Source: Lepidostoma basale
Lineage: Eukaryota > Arthropoda > Insecta > Trichoptera > Lepidostomatidae
Length of the DNA stretch: 64,000 bases
Reading direction: 5' to 3'
Assembly (NCBI GenBank): GCA_022606425.2
Contig: JAHDVF020001237.1
Span: 558,001 to 622,000, forward strand
Both the position numbers and the translations under genes were made by a program. The notes under the pieces are model-generated. The model did not search any database, was not told the origin of the DNA, and was given only the letters and a program-made list of their open reading frames with translations. This document shows positions 23,937-36,194 of this stretch, piece after piece. How positions within the stretch are numbered: position 1 is the stretch's first letter; every line of letters begins with the position of its first letter.

Positions 23937-24425
23937 CTAACTAACTAACTAACCATCACGCCGTCTCTCCGAAGGAATAAGCAGAAATAATGGACTGCCA
24001 CACTTTTCATTCCTGAGATATCTCTTTCGCTTCTTATTTCTTTCGACTCCCCACGTGGCCGACATTTAATGTTTCATTTATTTGATCATGTCACGTTTTC
24101 CTCAGTCTGCCTCTATTTCTAGTTCCATTAACATCGTTAACTTATTTTTTTTAAACCATTCTTTTTTCATTCATTCTTTCCATGTGTCCAAGCCATCTTA
24201 ATGTTGTCTTCATTATTTTGTTCATTACATCATCATTCGCACCGCATTCACTTCTTATATTTTCATTTGAGACTCTATCATACACAGTGTATCCATACAT
24301 TCGTCTAAGAGATCTCATTTCTACTGCATTCATTTTACTTTAATTCTTCTTTTGCCAGTTCCATGCTTCGCTTCCATATATAAGGGTCGGTACAAGAATA
24401 CCATTGTGCACCGCCATTTTGGCTT
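23937..24425 (-). mobile_element. RTE-like LINE 3' end (family A)
   Basis: The (GTTA)n tail is at 23937-23952, followed by the GGCGTGATGG end (on minus). The frame NAVEMRSLRRMYGYTVYD and LRWLGHMERMNEKRMV is open over 24151-24333, and the copy extends to VHNGILVPTL-like codons at about 24415. Confidence 0.8.
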
Positions 24426-25419
24426 TTTAATATTAACTGTAAATTGTTGAATTAATTTATTTATTGAAAAATAAAACATTCCGGGTACCGTCTAAAAAAA
24501 ATTACTATTCTGTAATCTCTGTTGCGGGTAAGAACTTCCAAAAAAGTTAACAAAATATACTAAAAACAAGCGAAGCTTTCACACGAAACCGAAACAAATA
24601 ATATTATGTTTATGTAAGTGTTTGTTCTTAGATTTTGAAGAGGATCAAACAGGAAGATTTTAGTGTCGGAAATTTGACAGAAGGTTGAAAAGGATTTATC
24701 AGGCAAGAAAACGATCCATCATTCAAGGCGATGTATCCTTTCGGGAGGGAGTTGGTAATGCGAAGCGAGTGTTAGTTGTTGGTACTCCCAGCAATCTTAA
24801 AAGAAAAGGTTTGGACAGAACAAGGAAAATCTCACAGACAATATGAAATACAAACCCCGCATATCATGTTTACATATAACTCTAGATAAATAATTTGTTT
24901 GTGTAAACTTCTGTAATATTATTTAACTTAAATAAGTTGAATTCTCGAATATTATTATTACGAAAAGGATTCGCACTCGTATATACAAAAAACACATTAA
25001 ACTCAAATTGTATACGTACAAGAACAATATTTAAAAGAATGTTTTAGTACACTTTTTCTTTAACAGTGATGTAAAACTCCATAATACTCGTAATTTTGAT
25101 TACTATTGAAAAATAAACTAGGAATTTTTATAGGACACGAAATACATTTTTACTGTTTTGATGTTAAAATTATTTAAGTTTTTTCGTTTATATAAAGAAT
25201 TTTGACAAGTGTAAAAATATTTTTTTCATTTGTTCCATTGACAATTATAGAATATAAATTAAATAAACATAAACGTCCGGATCGTCCAGCTGACAATAAG
25301 TGCACCATCTAAAAGAACTGTTGAATTATTTTTATTTTGTTATTTTATTTCATATCATTGTATTTTATATAATTTGTTTAAGATATATTTTGTGGACTTT
25401 GGACGATCAAAGTGTGCGC

Positions 25420-25580
25420 GGGAGATGCCAATTGGTGGCGATGAGGTTCGCAACCCATCACACCACGTCACGGGGGCGAAAAGAGAAGGATGGAGTGCCG
25501 CATCGGTTAAAGTGTGGCAGTCCATTATTTCTGCCTACCCTTTCGGGGAGACGGCGTGGTGGTTTGTTAGTTAGTTAGAT
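25420..25580 (+). mobile_element. RTE family A 3' end joined to a different 5' sequence
   Basis: The last ~75 bases (AGTGTGGCAGTCC ... GGCGTGGTGG, then GTTAGTTAGTTAG) are the family A end. The preceding GCGAAAAGAGAAGGATGG segment is not in the LINE ORF but recurs at 31195-31215. GAGGTTCGCAACCC upstream (25443-25456) looks weakly like a pol III box B. It could be a SINE borrowing the LINE tail, or a rearranged LINE. Confidence 0.5.
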
Positions 25581-25593
25581 AGTTAGGAATTTT

Positions 25594-25922
<329 letters not shown>

Positions 25923-25997
25923 TATGTAACTTACATGTTTTGTCTGGGGAAGGAGTGATAAATTGTTATTTAATAATGCATTAGCTAGATAAAACAT

Positions 25998-26222
25998 GTT
26001 TCTTCTTCTTCTTCCTAGCCTTGTCCCATTTACTTAGGGTCGGCTCTTCTCGTATGGCGTCTCCGGGAGCGTGTGTCCCCTTGGACATATGGTGGGATTC
26101 GATTTCTTTTGAGACACATTTTAATGAGTCCCATCTATATTAACTTGGGTCTACCACGTCGTCTGGGTCGCTGGTTTGCTTTAATCACCTTCCGTGTAAC
26201 GTGGTCTGCTGGACGCCGCAGA
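25998..26222 (-). mobile_element. LINE 3' end of the 'GTCCCATTTACTTAGGGTCGGC' type
   Basis: It begins with a CTTCTTCTTC tract (GAA tail on minus) and continues TAGCCTTGTCCCATTTACTT, then GGGTCGGCTCTTC. This resembles a widespread LINE 3' end in insect genomes. It lies directly against an F1 fragment at 26222. Confidence 0.55.
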
Positions 26223-26280
26223 TGAAACATGTCATTCCCATAAAATACAATAAAGCTTCTATATAAATAAACGTAAAAAT
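26222..26280. repeat. Fold-back repeat F1 fragment
   Basis: GATGAAACATGTCATTCCC and AATAAAGCTTCTATATAAA match the right arm of F1. The left arm was lost or replaced by the neighbouring LINE end. Confidence 0.5.
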
Positions 26281-26379
26281 GCGGAAAGCAACGGGAAACT
26301 ACCACATTAAAGGCCCAAGTGGCATCCCAAGAACCAGCAAAAAAATATTATTCTTTGCTGCAAACCAATCCATTGGCAA
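26281..26379 (-). repeat. Interspersed repeat G (copy 1)
   Basis: GCGGAAAGCAACGGGAAACT, GGCCCAAGTGGCATCCCAAG and AACCAGCAAAAA match, in reverse complement, 57365-57465 and 62963-63062. Three copies in 64 kb show it is interspersed. Class unknown. Confidence 0.65.
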
Positions 26380-26585
26380 CATTTTTAATGTATACAAATA
26401 CTTGTAGACGAATACTGGATTTTACCCATTGCGGATTATCAATTCAAGGATTAATTGTATCTCGCCATATTCTGTTTCCAATTTGCATCTTCGTCTCTAT
26501 TGAGATACAATAAATCCTTGAATTGATAATCCGCAATGGGTAAAATCCAGTATTCGGCTACAAGTATTTGTATACATTAAAAATG
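26380..26585. repeat. 84-bp inverted repeat with 38-nt loop
   Basis: Arms 26380-26463 and 26502-26585 are nearly perfect reverse complements (for example ATCCGCAATGGGTAAAATCC against GGATTTTACCCATTGCGGAT). The loop contains TTTGCATCTTCGTCTCTATT. The loop plus the start of the right arm recurs at 26928-26980. Confidence 0.85.
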
Positions 26586-26927
26586 TCGTAAAAACAAAAA
26601 CTGGTCCAAGTTATAGCATATAAATTGGAGTGACATCTCCAGGCGTTATCTAGCAATACGATAAAGGCGGTAGCCTTTCACATTGCGTTAAAAAGATCTT
26701 CTGCTTAATGCTTAAAATCCAATCTTCATAGATGGCGCTAGTGTGTAGATTGAAACTACCATGTAAAGTGTGGTGTTACAGATTAAGATATATACAACTT
26801 CCAAAAAATTGTCAGACATGGTGGTCATAAGAAAAGGTGGAATGGGGAATGTTGTATTAGATAAAGCGTGCGCTTAACCCAACTAATGACAGGTCATATG
26901 TCCTGTAAACACCTCGATCGCCTTATT

Positions 26928-26980
26928 CTATTTCGAATTTGCATCTTCGTCTCTATTGAGATACAATTAATCCAATCCAT
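26928..26980 (+). repeat. Second copy of the 26.4-kb loop region
   Basis: GAATTTGCATCTTCGTCTC and GAGATACAATTAATCC repeat the loop and proximal arm of the hairpin at 26380-26585. The rest of the arms is missing. Confidence 0.6.
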
Positions 26981-26999
26981 TGGATTCATTGAAATTAGC

Positions 27000-28435
27000 G
27001 AAGATAAATAAACGTTTTCATTCGTATTATTTACAAATATTATATAACATTTTAAACTTACTTCTACATGATTGAACGAAAAAAACTCGCGACTGGCGTG
27101 TGCTTACAACCTCTTAAACTACAAGGAGAATAGGATATACAAATAATATTCAACTGAAAAAAACTCCCTTTCTATCACGAGGGTATATTATTTTGTTTCA
27201 CTTATATCTACTCGTATTAGCTTTAAAGCAATGTTTTAATCTAGTGTATTTTGGATTAGGGTTTACAGTCCCATATTGGAGAAAATATTTTTTGTTTATT
27301 ACGATTTTTTGTTGTTCACAAAATTGAAAAAGAATTGAAAATGTAAATGAAATCCTATCACTCCTTCTGTTTGGATTCTAAAAGACATCTGGATATTAAA
27401 AACATTCTTATTTATTGTGATTTGGATTATCATGAAATAAGTAAAATGTTTGTTAAATAAATTATACATTTCTTTAAAAAATCGCTGTGTTCTGTATAAT
27501 ATTAAGACGCGAGTTTTCATCAAATATGTTGATTTGAAAACAATATTTATTTGATACATTATCCCCATCGTCTTGAACGTCCTTGCAAATATCTTCAAAG
27601 GGGGGTTCTTAACTAAGCTAATTTAAGAAATTACTTGGGCAAAATTGGATCTCCCCCTCTCGTACTCCTCCTTTATGCTTCTCTTGTCTTTCAAAGATTA
27701 TATTTCTTTTGTGTTTATAAAATAAACGTTCTATATTATTAAATACCGGGATTTTTAGAGATTGAATTTAGATGAGCGAAATATTCAGATTTGAGGTGAA
27801 TTTCTACCCCCTCATCAGAAGGGAGTCTTCCGGTGGAAAACGAATTTAGGGCCTTTTCACGCAAATCTTGTTTCAGACTCGGTAGAGCTGGCTTGACATA
27901 GGCTGAATGTGACTCTTTAAAAAAATATACGAGTACAAGATGTTCAGAAGTATTCTCTCGTGTTCTATTTTATGTGTTTAATTTACAATTTCTATATCCG
28001 ACAGTTAATTTGTTTAGCATTGTTCAAATTGTTTTTTTTTCTGAGTGCAAGATTAACTTTATTTTATTCATTTACGCAAATTTTAATTTTGGTTATTATT
28101 TTATTAACTAAACACTGTTTTTAAAAAAATTTAAACTTACGTTAACATTGTGGAATTCCATCATGACATAATAAAATTCCATAATGATAAACAGTTTATA
28201 TTGTTATCCCTGTTATGAAGGTATGAAATCTTCGACTTTTCCTGCCGACCGGTTTAAGTAAAGTATTGACTTTTCATATCTATGTCGGGACAATCAATAA
28301 AGAATAAGTTTTTTCGGTTTATAAAACTGTTATACTCGTATCTATAAACAGGAACTTGTAACATTATAACTTAAAAGATTATCCTGACTTGCACTATGAT
28401 ACGGTCAGTTTAGAAATCGGTACGAAGAAAAATAA
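27000..28435. other. AT-rich unique DNA
   Basis: Nothing recognised. Confidence 0.3.
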
Positions 28436-28439
28436 CTTC

Positions 28440-28790
28440 TTGTTTTACTCGTAATAGATCTGATGATCTGTGACACAGAAATTATGTCTTCTCGGATGAT
28501 GAGGTCCAGCTGTCCCTCCATCTCTTAGGTGGTGTTCCAGGTGGCCGGTGTCGGAGGAGATTTCGTAATCGGCTGTTATGCGAGTCATTCACTATGCATT
28601 CTGGCTACATGGTCCCTTCAATATCTGAATCTACTCCACCAAACGATATCCATTATTTCACAAGTTTTCCTTTCGTCTGCGTTACGGATATGATCTCGGA
28701 GAGTTTTTTCCGTAATGGATCTTAGGACCATCATTGCAGATGTTCTCAGCTGACAGCGCAGCGTCGGCCCGCGTCTCTACAGCATACATT
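28440..28790 (-). mobile_element. LINE family B fragment (decayed)
   Basis: On minus, pieces read SEIISVTQT, SFGGVDSDIEGTM, then RHRPPGTPPKRWRDSW. They align with LRDRVRN...DIIRWSR...GRPPKR of the copy at 10.4 kb. Stops and frameshifts are frequent, and the GAA tail is short. Confidence 0.6.
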
Positions 28791-29109
28791 ATGAAAGGAA
28801 AAAATAACTAGTTACAATATTACACCGCGATGTGAAGATATGATATAATTCTTGGGATACCAGGCGAAGTTTTTATAAAAACATTGAAGATTTTCAAAAT
28901 TAAAATACAGTTTTTTCAGAGTAGTGCCATTTATTTACGAAACCCGTGCATTATGTTGTATTTGCAATCAAAAACGGTCAATGAATTCTTGTTAAGACAG
29001 CATTATCACAATTTTAAAATTGTGTACGGTACACAAGCGAATTTATATGATCAATTTAAACTAGATTTGATTAAAATTCATAAACCTCATATACAACGCA
29101 AAATTGGCA

Positions 29110-29360
29110 TTTTTATTATTCACCTGGGCTTTTCGAGTTTTTGTCAAGTTTTGCCTACCGCGCCACAGTTACGCTTATACCCGGTTTGCGCTCGACGACC
29201 AGTAAGGGAGCAGGCAAGAGGAGAGTCATGCATAATGATTACCAGCCGTGGTCTAAGGCCGAGACAATTTACATCTAAATGCGAATATTACAAAAAGCCA
29301 CAAGTGCTGGGAACCGTCATAGCGAGCCTCCCTGTCACCGGGTCGAAAGTTCAACCACTT
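29110..29360. other. GC-richer unique island
   Basis: It sits in a 159-codon open frame (28884-29363 +) whose first half is plain AT-rich sequence. I recognise no domain, and no splice pair is convincing. It could be a conserved noncoding element. Confidence 0.25.
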
Positions 29361-30109
29361 TAATGGACGCTATATTTTGTTATCGTAATCTCGCCTTTCA
29401 TTTAACGTTATTATGAGGATGTTTTTAATCATTTTCTTCATAAAACACGAAAGTAACTGAAACATTAAAGCATGCACCAAGATTTTTTTCATTTATAAAG
29501 CAGTTTTATTATAAAGCTTGTTTGTAACGCTTTTTTCCATCGTTATCTTTCAAGACGAAAATAAAAACATTTAAAAACATCTTGCATACGACTGGCGAAA
29601 CAAAATTATAATTATCATTAATGTATTAAATGAATAATTTCGTTCAAATATATTTCGCTTAAAACAAGAAACATTAGTTAAGAAAGAATAGGCATGGATG
29701 TATGATTGGATTTCAGGGTCGAAAAGACCGATAAAAACGATGCATTACCAAATTAATCAATTTTAAAGGTCGACCTCGTTATAACCCAGAATCAATGTGC
29801 GTGTGTGATACGCTATATAAATTTAGAGGTATATTAGGAGAGGGTAGAGATTGGGTTCATTTTCTCTGCCTACCCGCGAAAATAGCGCGTTGGTTTGATG
29901 TTATTATTTGATTTTTGTTTTTCGTGATAATATTAAAATTATATTTTTTATAATAAAACTTACTTGCACAGAGACAGTCCTGACAGGAATAAACTTGCGC
30001 ATCTCTTGTCTGGTCCGTGATCTTAAAATATGTTATTCAATTATTTGCAGCTCATTTAAGCGTACAAATCAACAGGCTCTACTGGCTTTTTGAAAACCAT
30101 ATCCTGGAA

Positions 30110-30250
30110 GTATTTGTTAATCTTATTTCTGTGTCCTGTCAAGTCTCCCTAACGTTGACTATCACCCTTGTCATAGTGATGACCTGGGAAAAATATCCAG
30201 AGTGGTATCCTCTTGCCTTCTCTGGAAGATTTTCTGTCGGGGTTATCTTC
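30110..30250 (-). mobile_element. Possible LINE E-type 3' fragment
   Basis: GTGTCCTGTCAAGTCTCCC followed by AACGTTGACTATCAC resembles GTGTCAGGTCCCCC and AACGTTGGCGATCAC at the end of LINE E (18.87 kb). The similarity fades afterwards. Confidence 0.35.
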
Positions 30251-30649
30251 CCTTAGCTGGTTGTATCCAGTTTTATGGCGCTGGAAGCTCGCCATTCGTC
30301 CTCTCTCTATCTGCTATGGCACTTAGTAATATGTGCCACATTGCCCGGGGTTTGCGGGGTCTTTAAAAAGACCTCTCATGGACGCTAGAGAGTTGGACTT
30401 GATAGTAGTGTTGCTGTTGTAAATGCAACATGGCGCCTTACGACATTTTGTAGAGGTATACTTTCCAGCAAAACATACTCCATCGTAGCCCTACTACCCT
30501 TTTGAACCCCTTTTGAAGTTTTTGTTAATACTTTGAGATTTTCAAAACATTTTTTTTTTTATGTTCTGAAAAAATATTAATTACATAAAACATGCGAATG
30601 AAACGGGAAAACAAAATCCATGCAAAGGATATTGATCAGTTTATTGTTT

Positions 30650-31075
30650 CTGGAACAATGATGTAAAAAAAACTCCATATTAAAAAATTAAAATTAATAA
30701 AAACGTCTGTCATCTAGAGGTTTTATTATATTTTAGTTGGATATGTTTTGCCTTTTAAGGCATTATCAAATGATTTGATTTGATAATGCCTTAGAACGGC
30801 GAAACATGTCATTCCATCTAAAATCTAATCAAATTTCTAAATGATGGACGTTTTCATTCATATTTTTTTTTTTGTTAAAAGACTTATACCAAGGATTTAA
30901 ATCAATGATATTAGAATTTATTATTACAATCTTCAATGTGAGCAGAAAATAGCTCATTATTATGAAGAAGGAATCTGGTCGTGTCCAGGCTTGAACCCAA
31001 GTCCCCTGGATCAGGAGCCAAGCGTTCTATCCCCTAGACCACCACCCGATTTATTAATTATGATGTTTATTAGTA
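30650..31075. repeat. Fold-back repeat F1 carrying a SINE insertion
   Basis: It runs from TGTTTCTGGAACAATGATG at the left through GTTTTGCCTTTTAAGGCATT, and GATAATGCCTTAGAACGGC plus GAAACATGTCATTCC, to GGACGTTTTCATTCATATT, where the SINE begins. The outer right end resumes after the SINE as TTAATTATGATG. Confidence 0.65.
30862..31048 (-). mobile_element. tRNA-derived SINE
   Basis: On the minus strand the 5' head has TGGTCTAGGGG (pol III box A) and GGGTTCAAGCC (box B) about 35 bp apart, with an anticodon-stem-like CTTGG...CCAGG. The body has GAAGAAGGAATCTGG... (reverse complement) and the 3' end is a poly(A) tract (T run at 30862). A second copy is at 59401-59584, about 90% alike. The tRNA isotype is not clear. 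Confidence 0.85.
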
Positions 31076-31110
31076 TTATATAATAAATAAAAGGTACATT
31101 TTTATAAAAA

Positions 31111-31215
31111 CTAACTAACTAACTAACCATCACGCCGTCTCCCCGAAAGGGTAGGCAGAAAGAATGGACTGCCACACTTTAATCGATGCGGCACTCCATC
31201 CTTCTCTTTTCGCCA
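31111..31215 (-). mobile_element. RTE family A 3' tail, same variant as at 25.5 kb
   Basis: The (GTTA)n tail (31111-31124) and GGCGTGATGG end are followed inward by the AGTGTGGCAGTCC region, then GATGGAGTGCCGCATCG and GGCGAAAAGAGAAGG on minus, shared with 25470-25515 but not with the LINE ORF copies. Confidence 0.6.
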
Positions 31216-31754
31216 TCGCGAGAGACGCGGTTTATTTTAATTCAATTTAAAATAAAGGTAAACGTATATTTTTACATATTTATGTTAAGTTTGTAAACAC
31301 AATACGCCGTAATTAAGTGAGTATACAAAGGTATTATGTTTTGACACCGAATACATCAAAGTTTATTAAAATGTTAATTTTACAAAGTTTATCGTTGTCG
31401 GTGGCTAAAGTTAATCGCGCTTGACTAAGTAAAGTAAGCAAAGTTCTCATATTTCTTGGTTCGCAAAGCTTTTAAGTGTAATATAACGAAGCAGATAATA
31501 CACAGATAGGGCATGTAGTAGTTCTAAAAGCAAAGTCTATTGTCACATATTGTAAAGTGGCATGTGTGCATTAACTCCATAGCAAATATAGGTCAAATTC
31601 GCTTCCTAACAACCGAACAGTTGAAAACACTCAATAAGGACGTACTTCAAATGAAAAACTTTCCTTGCTGTGGAAACGTAGATGTATGCAGTCCTATATA
31701 CATATTTTATTTGTCCAAATATAAACAGTTCCAAAATTTTGTTTTATGACATAA

Positions 31755-31970
31755 CATAAAAATGTATAAATTTTATTATATTTTATAGGAATGACATGTT
31801 TTGCCCTGTTAAGGTACACATTCTATAATGGCATAACCAAACAACGAAATAGCTATACATTCCTTTCAATACAATAAAACTTCAAAGAAACATACAAGAG
31901 ACTTTTAATTCAAATAAGTTTTTTAATATGTAGTTTTACATCATTGTTTAAGAAGCAATAATAATAATAA
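31755..31970. repeat. Fold-back repeat F1, diverged
   Basis: TTTTATTATATTTTATAGG, GACATGTTTTGCCCTG, AATAAAACTTCAAAGAAAC and GTAGTTTTACATCATTG follow the F1 order. The central hairpin is badly eroded. Confidence 0.55.
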
Positions 31971-32054
31971 TTCAATTAATAAAAATACGTCCCTCGCATC
32001 TCAATATTTTTTATTTATATTTTAAAAATCTTCAATATAATAAATAATACACTT

Positions 32055-32300
32055 AATTTGTGGTGTGTCATTATTAACTATATTAATAATACTCTTGTAA
32101 ATTTGTTTATAAACCACTTTAATCTTTACAACCACCAACTGGTTTCGCTCCCGCCGGAGCTTCGTCAGGGTTACAAAATATACTTAACATGTTTAGAATA
32201 TTTAGTAACCATGACGAAGCTCCGACGGGAGCGAAACCGCTTAGTAGTTGTACAGAATATAGTGGTTTATATACAAATTTTATAAGTGTATTATAAACAC
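32055..32300. repeat. Fold-back repeat F3-like, GCTCC type
   Basis: Inverted arms carry ACTGGTTTCGCTCCCGCCGG and GCTCCGACGGGAGCGAAACC around a spacer with TTAACATGTTTAGAATATT. The outer arms are AAACCACTTTAA and GTGGTTTATATAC. A half copy is at 53740-53935. Confidence 0.7.
32135..32172 (-). ncRNA. Hammerhead-ribozyme-like motif, GCTCC type
   Basis: Minus strand: CTGACGA (exact CUGANGA, 32068+100 region at 32168-32162), A, helix II GCTCC-GGCG-GGAGC with five perfect pairs, GAAAC (32146-32142). No GTC follows at the expected distance (CAGTTGG instead). The partner arm at 32211-32237 has ATGACGA, the same helix II and GAAAC. Confidence 0.4.
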
Positions 32301-32439
32301 ATTTAATAAAGTCACACCAACAATTAAGTGCTTTATACGAAAGTATAAAAAATCTTCATTCAATATTTCATAATTATTTATTAATTATTGGTGAAAATGA
32401 CCATTTAATATATTTTTTTTAATATTTTGATGGTGACTT

Positions 32440-32610
32440 GTCTGGGCCATGGTGGTACATTATCTAATATATGTTTTGCCTTGTCATTTAATACCCTAGC
32501 AAAGTTGAACATGTCAATCTCATTAAATTTAAATAAGTTTATTGAGAAAACAAATATTTTCATAAATATTTAATTCATATGTAGTTTAATATCACTATTT
32601 AATATAATTA
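32440..32610. repeat. Fold-back repeat F1, badly eroded
   Basis: GTTTTGCCTTGTCATTTAAT, ACCCTAGCAAAGTTGAACATG and TGTAGTTTAATATCAC keep the order of F1 elements. Confidence 0.35.
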
Positions 32611-34620
32611 TTTATTTAAAATGTAACAATGTTTTATTGGTGTTAACTAAATGTACATATTTTAAATTTCAAATAAACGCGGTGATAAGATAAAGAATTA
32701 AGCATTTGTGTTGATAAAACTGACAATAGATAAAAAAATATTAATAATTGTATATCATAAAAAAAATGGGATACAAATGTTTCATTATAAATTATTAATA
32801 TGACACGTTGCTTAATATACATAAGCTATTACGCATGTGTATTTATGACCTCACAATAAACAACGGCTTACAAAATGCGAAATTGCGTAAATTAATAACT
32901 ACGAATTATTAAACATGATTTAAATGGCGATTTAGATAACAAATCAGAGTTGTAATTGAATTACCGGAATTGTATCCAGGACTCAATTGAATGATCCGAT
33001 TTTACGCTCCGAGAGATAAATTCTCACAGAAAATATAAAATATACGTGACACATTCGCCTTTATGGTTTCAGAGTTATGACTCTCTCGCGCGTGTATTTT
33101 CCTTATGAGACGCCGACAGATAAAATACGATTTAGTTTTCTTTCATCCCAAGTACCTACTCACAAGAATATTGGCGGGAGTTGATTGTCAGCCATCTTGC
33201 ATTCATTTCGTGGGAAAACAGGTACCCTAGCTTTAACAATTTAGCCAAATTTAATAGAATCTAAGAGAATTCTCTTTTTATTCGAAAATTCTCTATTGAT
33301 TCACTTTGAAAATGTGTACTCAAATGTTTCTTTGATTAACATTAAAATTAATTTTATATTTGATTTATTCTAAGTATCTCTCTTGGTTTAATATCGGCAG
33401 GGCCTTGTTAGCGTAGCTTGAAATACAAATATTTTCACAAAAACACAAATGTTTTGTTTGCGATACTCAACTGCGGATATTGTGGGGTCTTCCGGGTAAC
33501 CAGCTGTGGGAAGATGTATAAAATAAGTTTATAGTTGTTTACGAAACCATTCAATACTGTTTTGCTCTTTTACACGGAGAAATAAAGTATTTTCCATTAA
33601 AACAATACGATCTCTCGGCCCGAATCTAAAGACTGTTTATCCCTCTTATTTATGGACTCGATAAATTCCCCGGAATTCTGTTTTCCTCTTTTCTGATTTA
33701 TGTTTCAAATGTCGATAGAAATTCAGTCCCGAGACAATGCTCAGTCTAATTGTCTCGGTGTACAAGCACGATTCTCTCAGATCGAAGTTCTTAAGTTGTA
33801 ATAATTATTTCTCTTTGTGTTACAGTATTCCGTTTTAAAGACATCAAATTGAACGAGTCTTTCATAAACACGTTTACATTTGTTATTTTATAGATTTATG
33901 TATTATTCAAATTTAATGATAATTATGAATACAAGTTCGTCTTAACATCTTTTGAATTATTAAACGAACATTCACACTACCATTTTGGAACCAACAATAA
34001 GATGTGTATTCGAGCAGATGTTCTTCAGTCGAGTAATTTTGATACAGAGATTTCTATATAACCTGTTGTTATAAATTTCCTAATAGGGGCATATCAATAC
34101 TATTCGTAGAAAACAACAATGCCCGCCATCGCATTAGTCTTTAGGTGTTCATTGTTTGGAAATGCCTTCGGATAATTTTCTCGAGCACCGATAATAATTA
34201 TTGTTATCTGCTTATTCCCCACGGCTTAATTTGTTCTGATGGAGCGTCTGTTGTGCGGATATTGGAATATGCTATCATTGTCTTCCACAAGCATCGCATT
34301 CATTTCTGTTAGGCTTTATACATAGCACAATGTACTTATAAAGCCTTACTTATCAATATTATGCTTTAAAAAAATTTAAGAGTTAAATACTAAGTGCTGT
34401 AGGTACTATGCAGAATTTTTTTTTTTTAAATCAACTTATTATTACTTATTAAATTTATTAAGTTTATTTATTTTGTAATCACTCTATCGTATATCACGGC
34501 TAGTTCTAATCCCTGTGTCGCATTTAAGTTTTTTTAAATTCTAGCACTAATATTTTTTTTTGATAAACTTACGATGTTAACACATGGAATTCCATAATGG
34601 CGTTCTTGCATGAATTAAAA
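32611..34620. other. Unique DNA with GC-richer islands
   Basis: No element or gene is recognised. Non-repetitive, less AT-rich patches (about 32990-33200, 33600-33800, 34120-34300) could be conserved noncoding DNA. A perfect 10-bp inverted repeat is at 33729-33758. Confidence 0.3.
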
Positions 34621-34621
34621 T

Positions 34622-34795
34622 ATTGTTGTTCTCATATTTGTGTTTATTTTTCACGACGTGTTTTGAAGGTTTAATACCTTCATCATCGGGATAGCAAAGA
34701 ATTTTTTTTATATCGCTCTCAAGATGAAGAACGAATAAAACCTTCGAAACATGTCGAGAAAAATAAACGTTAAAAATACTGTGTTTTTTTTTAAT
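34622..34795. repeat. Fold-back repeat F2
   Basis: Left arm GTGTTTATTTTTCACGACG and GAAGGTTTAATACCTTC; right arm AACCTTCGAAACATGTCGAG and AAAAATAAACG. The unit is about 170 bp, compact, with an A/T-rich spacer. Confidence 0.7.
34717..34760 (+). ncRNA. Hammerhead-ribozyme-like motif (F2 right arm)
   Basis: TCTC (34717-34720) pairs with GAGA (34756-34759). Between them: AAGATGA (core with two changes), A, GAAC...CCTTC (weak helix II), GAAAC, AT, GTC. The inverted partner at about 34655-34692 (-) has CCGATGA, T and a perfect GAAGGT/ACCTTC helix II but AAAAC instead of GAAAC. Confidence 0.4.
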
Positions 34796-34959
34796 TCATA
34801 AATTATTCTTTATAATAAGTTACAAAGGACAATATTTTAAAAGTATCGTAAATATTTCATTCTATCGTGTAATTTACAAAATAAAAATAAAAACATGTTA
34901 GTTTCACATAAATATTTGAGTTGCATTTTACTTGTAGCAATTTTCGATTTTCACGAAAA

Positions 34960-35240
34960 TAAAACTCGGGCTTCTAGAGGATTCTTGCTTAAATTATCCG
35001 CTAAAAAGGTTCAGCGACTAGAGATTTACGACCACTAAGGATTTAGCTAATAAAGACAACGCTTAGAGGAGGAAATAGCGAGGGAGAAGGTGCTGAAAGA
35101 GAAATCTGTGCCCGGCCGGCACCAAGGACGGCGCGGAAACACTCATTCATCAAATGTGTTTTAGGATACACGTACAAAAATTACGCGTCAAATTTCCCTG
35201 ATCGTACACGAAATAAATTTCACAGGCTGTACAAAGGATT
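34960..35240. other. GC-richer unique island
   Basis: Contains GCCCGGCCGGCACCAAGG (about 35109-35126). No exon is supported. Confidence 0.2.
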
Positions 35241-35339
35241 AGTCTATTTACGATAACATTGTATATTGCAGGATGATTTTCTTCATTGATTAATATTCCT
35301 ACACCATCACGCAATTGTGTGATGAAGATGTTACAAAAA

Positions 35340-35540
35340 TGGGCATAGCATGACCAAATTAATCAAAAACAAAAAAGCGGCCACGTTCAAAGTACGAAAA
35401 ATCATCAACGAGCGTAGGTACATGTTACTATGTATGAATGTAGAGGAAGCACGAGAGGTATGTCAGGACAGAGAAGTATGGCGGTCCATCCTCTTTACCT
35501 ACCCCTCCGGGAAAATGGCGTGACAGTGAGTTAGTTAATT
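35340..35540 (+). mobile_element. RTE-like LINE 3' end (family A, short)
   Basis: GGGCATAGCATGACCAAATT, then GCGGCCACGTTC, CTATGTATGAATGTAGAGG, and CCCCTCCGGGAAAATGGCG end in a decayed GAGTTAGTTAATTA tail. Heavily truncated. Confidence 0.75.
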
Positions 35541-36194
35541 AAGAGGTTTAAAAAATATAAATATAAAATAATAACTGAAACAGAACACAATTAGTTATTC
35601 ATTTATTTTTTTTAATACGAAAAAAAATATTTTTTTAATTTTCAAAAATACTATTTTCCTACACTTATCTTTCAAAATTACATTATCAAATTGACATTGT
35701 ATTAGGTTATGGAAAAAGAAGAATTGGTTAATATTTTTTCTATGTAATTTTTTAAACTTAAAATTTATTAATAAATTCTTTTTTTTTCTACTTTATAAAC
35801 AAATAAACATTCTAATCATCAATTTGGAAGAATGCATCGATCCACGAAGTACGACGCATTGAAGGCTAAATACTCTCCAATTTTTGACGTAATTTCTTCT
35901 TGAACATTATTTTTAAATGAAAAATGTTCATCTCTGATGCGATCATGTTCAGCAATTAAATTGCTCTTCTTTTACCGGCATCACCGTAGGCAGGTTTGTT
36001 CTGCATGTTTGGAGCTGTGCTGACACTGTATGAGTTTCTCGTCTCACGATGGATACTCTGCAAAATGGGGGAGTTCTCAAATAAATAATTCATTCAGCAA
36101 TAGATATTACACGTAAACTTAATTCTAGCAATCCTTAGCTGGACACGCAGTGAATAATAAAATACAATTAAAATTAAGTTAAACGCTTAGTATA

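Noticed and set aside
28884..29363. 159-codon open frame as a gene
   Set aside because: There is no recognisable domain, the first half has ordinary AT-rich composition and no splice or start context supports it.
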